NCBI GenBank assembly: GCA_025738555.1
Contig: JAOVFP010000011.1
Span: 62,001-126,000 of the forward strand
DNA from: Cyathus striatus
Taxonomy: Eukaryota; Basidiomycota; Agaricomycetes; Agaricales; Nidulariaceae
DNA length: 64,000 bases
Reading direction: 5' to 3'
A model generated the notes under the pieces. The model saw nothing but the letters and a program-made list of their open reading frames with translations. It did no database searches and had not been told where the DNA came from. The position numbers and the translations under genes are program-made. Shown here piece by piece: positions 58,975 to 64,000 of the stretch (positions within the stretch are counted from its first letter, which is position 1; every line of letters starts with the position of its first letter).

Positions 58975-59730
58975 CCACCATGCCAACAATGATACATGAG
59001 GGGGATGGCTTGAAGACAGTGTCATACCAGCATCAGCAGGAGAGTGGGGGAGGGGATGGAGAGGGAGAAGGCTTTGTGCCAATGATGAGAGGAGAGGGGT
59101 GGCATGAAGACAGTGTTGTATCAACTTTGATGAGAGATCAAGGGAAAGAGTGGAGAGGGAGACATTGTGCCAATGATAAGAGGAGGGGAATGGCATGGAG
59201 AAGGCTTCGTACCAACATAGACAAGAGAGTGGGGGAATAAGTGGAGAGGGAGATGGCATTGTGCCAACAATGGGAGGAGAGGGAAGGCATGAAGACAACA
59301 TTGTACCAACATTGATGAGAGGGTGAGGGAGGGGGTTGACAGCATTATACTAAAGTCAACAAGAGAGTGGGAAAGGAGTGGAGAGGGAGACAGCAGATAG
59401 GAGGGGGATGGCATGGAGAAGGCTTCATACCAACATAGACAAGAGAGTGGGGGAAGAAGTGGAGAGGGAGATGGTGTTGTGCCAACAACAGGAGGAGAGG
59501 GATGGCATGAAGACAGCTTCATACCAAGTTGATGAGAGAGCGAGGGAAGGGGTGAAGGCACACCGTGCCAACATCGACAAGAGAGTGGGGGAATAGCTTG
59601 AAGACAGTGTCATGCTTGTTGTGCCAACAATGAGAGAGGAGGGACACAGTGTCGTACCAAAGACGACGAGAGAGCGAGGGGGCATTGTGCCAATGATGAA
59701 TAGGAGGGGGATGGCATGAACAAGGCATCA
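58975..59730. repeat. Degenerate GA-rich minisatellite with 218-bp higher-order period
   Basis: Units such as GAGAGGGATGGCATGAAGAC, GTGCCAACAATGAGAGGAGG and CAACATAGACAAGAGAGTGG recur in shuffled order. The block starting ACCAACATAGACAAGAGAGT at 59211 repeats at 59429 with few changes, giving a 218-bp higher-order unit. Open frames on both strands are artefacts. Confidence 0.75.
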
Positions 59731-60610
59731 TATCAAAATGACGAGAGAGTGAGGGACGTTCTTGCCAGCCGTGTTGCCTTCTTCGTGAAGCAGGGGAGAA
59801 GGAAGGGGGCTGGATGACATCGTGTCAAGCCATTCTAGCCAGCAGCAGCTGTCCTTGTGAAGCAGGGAAGAGGGGGGGATGTCGTGGCATCGTCGTCGTG
59901 ACACAGGGAGGAAGAAAGGAGGGGGGGAGCACAAGTGGTGGTGTGGTGATGAGACTAAGGGGGGCACGCAACAACAACTATGAGGGGGTGGAGCTTCGTT
60001 GTCATACCCCCCTCTCGTCTTCGTGCCCCTTCTTGTTGTCTAGCATCCCCATGTTGTCCCTCTTCGTCATGGCGTCCCCCCTGGTCGTTGATGTGACGTG
60101 GCCTGACAGCAGTGTCTACCTTCTCATAGACAAGGCTGTGGAAACATGAGATAGATGGGTGGTGAGGTAAGTGGAGAGGGGGCTTACCTGATGATAAGTG
60201 ATGTCACATTGACATTGCTGTGAATCTTGAGGAGGGGGATGAGATGTTAAATCGTCGTCATCGTTATAGCATAGGGAGGGGGGAGGGAGGCGGGGCTGAG
60301 TGATGCAACGTCATAGCCTTTGTGAAGCAGGGAGGTGTCAGGAGAGATCTTGAAGTTGTGGTGGTGGTGGACCATGGTGCTAGGTGACATGGCTTCGATG
60401 TCACTCTTGCTAGCATTGTCATTGTCATTGTCATCTCTGGGCTGGGTGACGTGGTAGGCTTCAATGTTGCTCTTGCTAGTGGCATTGTCGTTGTTGTCTC
60501 TGGGCTGGGTGATGTGGTATCAATGCTGTTGCTGCAGGAGGAAGGAGGGGAAGGAGGGGAAGGAGGAATGAGGAAGTTGGAATGTCTCGCTGTCCACATT
60601 TCTGAGTGGC
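59730..60610. repeat. GC-rich degenerate repeat block, more CpG retained
   Basis: Same texture as 8.9-10.5 kb: GTGACGTGG, GTGAAGCAGGG and CATTGTCRTTGTC units. The 60390-60510 part contains a tandem pair (TTCRATGTYRCTCTTGCTAG followed by CTGGGCTGGGTGA). Confidence 0.55.
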
Positions 60611-60676
60611 ACATGACATAGGCAGCCAGATAGGCTGCATGCCAGTAAAGTAGACTATAGTTACTGAAAACTGTAA

Positions 60677-60784
60677 GGTCTAATGGCGCAGCTGGTTTAT
60701 TGAATGATTTGTTGTATTACCAATCTTTACATAATAAGTTGAAAGTTCGAACCTTGCTGGTAACATTTTATTTTTATGCTATAG
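60677..60784 (+). repeat. tRNA-derived SINE-like unit
   Basis: Starts GGTCTAATGGCGCAGCTGG, which contains a good A box (TGGCGCAGCTGG, 60684-60695). A B box GTTCGAACC lies at 60745-60753, and the unit ends AACATTTTATTTTTATGCTA. The same layout and tail occur on the minus strand at 35551-35655. The body cannot fold as a normal tRNA (too much AT-rich sequence between boxes), so I call it a SINE rather than a tRNA gene. Confidence 0.6.
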
Positions 60785-60891
60785 GAAGGTCCGAAAGTGA
60801 GCGAAACAAAACAAAATGACTATTGTATCTCATATGTTTCGAACCTCAGCCAACCCATTGGCACCATACCATAGCCACCAGTGACATGACA

Positions 60892-61045
60892 TATGCTCCT
60901 CTTCTTCTCTGTCACTGGCTGTCAGTAACCGATAACCGGTATGCTCATCTTCTTCTCTGTCACCGGCCGTCGGTAACCAATAACTGGTATGCTCGTCTTC
61001 TTCTCTGTAACCAGCTGTCGGTAACCAATAACCGGTGACGTGTCA
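60892..61045 (+). repeat. 48-bp tandem repeat, three copies
   Basis: Units starting TATGCTCNTCTTCTTCTCTG at 60892, 60940 and 60988, each ending GTAACCRATAACYGG. A single diverged unit in inverse orientation is at 10495-10540, at the end of GC-rich element copy 1. Confidence 0.85.
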
Positions 61046-61985
61046 CCATTGTGCTTCTCACTGTTGAGCACTTCACACCCTCCATCATTACTCTGTTGTA
61101 CTCCCACCTACCTCCCACCTTCTCCCACCATACCAACACAGTGTTAGCAATGCCTCATCCCATGTGTCCCCCACCTCAACATCACCCTCCTCAAAACTGA
61201 TGCCATGCTGCTGGTCACCAGGTAAGTGCCCTTCCTCTACTCACTTCATCATCCCCAACTATTGGATCTTCTCACAGCTTCATCTATGGCCTCGTAGAAG
61301 CCTCTTTGCTTGCTCGAAGACCATCCCCACCACCACTCATGCCACCCCCTCCATTCTTCCCTGCATCACAACGACGATGCTGCTGACAAGAACATTGTGC
61401 ATCGTGACGAAGCACTCCTACCTCCTCCCCTGTGTCATGGTAGCGGTTTCGCCATGTCCTCTGGACCCCTCCAGCCCCTTCTCCCTGCTCCATAGGGATG
61501 GCGGCGCCATGGCAAGAATGGTGTCAAAACCCACTGTTGCCCATGTCACTCAACCCCCCTTCCTCTCTCCTCTCTCCTCTCTCCTTCCCCTCCACCTGTC
61601 TCCCTCTCTTTCATTTGCAATGGGAGCTGTTCGCCAACTGATGGCACTGCAGCAGCCCAACAAGACAATGGCACATCATCCACCCCCTTCAATCCCCCTC
61701 CTCCTTGCGTCATGAAGATGATGATGCCTCTGGTATGAATGGCGCCAGCGTCATGTCGTCCAGCCTCCCTCCCTCCTCCCTCCCTGCACCACACCAGCCC
61801 ATGGTGAAGCACACCAATGCGTTATCTCCCCTCTCCACCCTCGCCTCCACCCTTCCCTCCTCACTCCTCTTTCCACAAGCCTAGGCCACCACGCTACACA
61901 TAGGCATATTGTCAATGCACGCCTATGCATGTGCATTGATGTGGCATCCCCACCCCTTCCACCCTCGCCTCCACCCTTCCCTCCT
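61046..61985 (+). mobile_element. GC-rich degenerate repeat element, copy 2
   Basis: Inverted counterpart of about 8900-10495. Shared landmarks in order are the CGGTGACGTGTCACC-like end, CTCCCACCTNCTCCCACC, and AAACTGATGCCATGCTGCTG followed by GTCACCAGGTAAGTGCCC. The last contains a consensus-like 5' splice site. The 183-codon frame 61164-61715 (Pro/Ser/Leu-rich) shows no domain. It may be an old gene-bearing element of which only degenerate sequence remains. Confidence 0.55.
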
Positions 61986-61997
61986 GCTCCTTCTGCA

Positions 61998-62742
61998 AGC
62001 CCAGGCAGTGTGACATGCATAAAAGCGTAACGCTCATAAAGAACGTGACAAACGTGACGCGTGACGCGCATACAAAGCATGACAAACGCGCTAAAGCGTG
62101 ACAAACGCGCTAAAGCGTGACAAACGCGCTAAAGCGTGACAAACGCGCTAAAGCGTGACAAACGCGCTAAAGCGTGACAAACGCGCTAAAGCGTGACAAA
62201 CGCGCTAAAGCGTGACAAACGCGCTAAAGCGTGACAAACGCGCTAAAGCGTGACAAGTGTGATATATGCATAGTGTGGGAGAATTGTGACAGACGTGACG
62301 CGCGTGGAAATTGTGACAAATGTGTGACGAACGTGATGAGCGGGAATATGCGTGACAGACGTGACGGGCAGGAAGAATGTGACAAATATGATGCGTGGGA
62401 ATATATGTGACGAACGTGACGCGAAGGAAATATGTGACAGATGTGAAGCGCGGGAATATATGTGACGGATGTGACACGCGGGAATATGTGTAACAAACGT
62501 GACGCACGTGAAGTACGTGACAAATATGAAGCGCGGGAATATGTGTGACGAACGTGACGCGCGTGAAGTACGTGACAGATGTGATGCGCGGGAAAAACAC
62601 GAGGCGCGGGAATATATGTGACCAACGTGACGCGCGTGATGTACGTGACAAATGCGATGCGCGGGAAAATATGAGGCGCGGGAATATGTGTGACCAACGT
62701 GACACGCGGGAAGTATGTGACAAATGCGAAGCACAGATCAAC
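61998..62742 (+). repeat. Composite GTGAC satellite, copy 3 (largest, CpG-rich)
   Basis: Opens with GTGACATGCATAAAAGCGTA, then nine or more identical 19-bp units CGCTAAAGCGTGACAAACG (62085-62255), the linker GATATATGCATAGTGTGGG, and then GACGTGACGCGCGGGAATAT-type units to 62742. The 19-bp part is perfectly homogenised, unlike the same part in copies 1 (one unit) and 2 (two units). CpG is abundant here and mostly lost in copy 1. Confidence 0.92.
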
Positions 62743-62760
62743 TAGTAATCAGTAATAGCA

Positions 62761-63330
62761 ATACATAAATGAGTGCCAATGATCACCTCCTAATATTCAT
62801 TAAATGATCACTTTTGAGTGCCCTCATTCTATACTAATACTATCCCCTAGTAATAAACCATAATACATAAATGAGTGCCAATGATCACCTCCTAATGCTC
62901 TCAAAATGATCACTTTTGAGTGCCTCCATACTATACTAATATAATTCCCTAGTAATCAACATCAATACATAAATGAGTGCCAATGATCACCTTCTAATAT
63001 TCTTAAAATGATCACTTTTGAGTGTCCCCATACTATACTAATATAATTCCCTAGTAGTCAATACCAATACATAAATGAGTGCCAATGATCACCTTCTAAT
63101 ATTCTTAAAATGATCACTTTTGAGTGTCCCCATACTATACTAATATAATCCCCTAGTAGTCAATACCAATACATAAATGAGTGTCAATGATCACCTTCTA
63201 ATATTCTTAAAATGATCACTTTTGAGTGTCCTCATACTATACTAATATAATCCCCTAGTTGTCAATAGCAATACATAAATGAGTGCCAATGATCACCACT
63301 CCATTACATTTACTGAATATGCCTTATAAA
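62761..63330 (+). repeat. 102-bp tandem repeat, five and a half copies
   Basis: Units start ATACATAAATGAGTGCCAAT at 62761, 62863, 62965, 63067, 63169 and 63271, a strict 102-bp period. Each has an internal inverted pair GAGTGCCAATGATCA / TGATCACTTTTGAGTGCC-like. The last unit runs into a larger inverted copy (GGCACTCATTTTTTTGGTGG, 63333-63352). Confidence 0.95.
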
Positions 63331-63399
63331 AATGGCACTCATTTTTTTGGTGGAGAATCAGGATCACTAGCACTCATTTTTCCTGAGCAATTTGTGATC

Positions 63400-64000
63400 A
63401 AATTAGCTGACACCACTCTTTCTTCAAGAGAGGATCAAGCATGGTGATTGGGTTTTACTATCATCATTCCTCACATGTCATCGTCTCGGGGTGGAAGGAA
63501 GGGTTGCTGGTAGAGGACAGAGGTTACATTCCTATCTTTTGGCTATTGTCTCGCTCACTTTATTCTTCCCTTTTTAGTTATTATTTTACTGTACTATATC
63601 TGCAGCATACAATGGCCTTTCTCTTTACACTCTCAGCACTTGGGGACTCAAAGATATCAGAAGACAAATGGATAATGTTTCAAACCTCTACAGTTGCCGA
63701 GCTGCACTTGCAGCTTGGGCAACTGCATTCACCCTTGGGGAGGGGTAGAAACAATGTTTGCACCAGTGCCATAGAGCCTCTTCAAGACTATCGTTTTCCA
63801 TTTTCTTTTGATTTCGAGGGTTCTCTGGTATTGAGTCTTTCATTTCCTTTTTCTTACCTACCCCTTGTGTTTCTTCAATGGTGTTTTTATGTACCATCTG
63901 ACTTCATAGTTTATTGTTATGCTCCTTTGGCTCTGACAGCACAGGAGTACGTGTGCATCATCCAAGTCTATAGCACAGCCGTTGTATATTATGCGAGTAC
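63400..64000. other. Right edge, no supportable gene
   Basis: A 69-codon minus frame (63897-63688; VGKKKEMKDSIPENPRNQKK) is charged and could be an exon of a gene extending beyond the window, but no splice partner is visible. Confidence 0.3.

Noticed and set aside
60677..60784. A functional tRNA gene
   Set aside because: A and B boxes are present but acceptor, anticodon and T arms cannot be drawn; a SINE-like unit is more likely.
62030..62260. CRISPR-like array (19-bp regular repeats)
   Set aside because: Units are directly tandem without spacers and the genome is eukaryotic.

Overview
This looks like nuclear DNA of a filamentous basidiomycete, most likely a repeat-rich agaricomycete. The coding regions are broken by 45-70 bp GT-AG introns. 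The transposon proteins are of basidiomycete type: a Tnp2/CACTA-like transposase and a DDE transposase whose C-terminus reads like the agaricomycete 'FHCELNFIEFFWGAVKRYL' family. The hypothetical proteins also read like agaricomycete lineage-specific families. Exon ends given for the 12.2-14.6 kb gene were walked codon by codon; other multi-exon models are approximate. No rRNA, CRISPR array or prokaryotic operon is visible.

Layout. 0-8.4 kb: a solo LTR, a TIR element filled with a minisatellite, a decayed DDE transposase running into a 74-bp tandem array, and a GGTAYCC-rich element. 8.9-11 kb: a GC-rich degenerate repeat element that recurs inverted at 60.9-62 kb. 12.2-14.6 kb: one clean eight-exon gene (663 codons, minus) with a Lys-rich tail next to D/E/K low-complexity DNA. 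17.3-20.4 kb: two diverged paralogous gene fragments, one split by a second solo LTR of exactly the same length. 20.5-24.8 kb: two copies of a GTGAC composite satellite; the second is interrupted by an 880-bp TA-flanked transposon and abuts a broken gene. 25.6-29.9 kb: a MITE and a long minus-strand gene with duplicated exon-intron cassettes.

32-51 kb carries three plus-strand genes for a WD40 propeller with a C-terminal membrane segment. They are separated by two TIR elements (35.2-37.8 and 40.2-42.0 kb), an Spt5-like NGN/KOW pseudogene, a second MITE and gene remnants. 51.4-55.3 kb holds a Tnp2 transposase pseudogene. 55-64 kb is mostly repeats: a 1.6-kb segment between 36-bp direct repeats, degenerate GC-rich arrays, a tRNA-derived SINE-like unit, the third and largest composite satellite, and a 102-bp array.

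The most notable signal is a family of three non-autonomous DNA elements at 865-1846, 35199-37818 and 40220-42025. They share a TIR close to AGYNCTTTACACTCCCCC and 10-bp target duplications, but each has its own dense array of short palindromic subterminal motifs. Two of them carry the same GTGTGACAC minisatellite inside. Several repeats also show strong CpG loss beside CpG-rich copies of related sequence, consistent with uneven methylation-driven decay.
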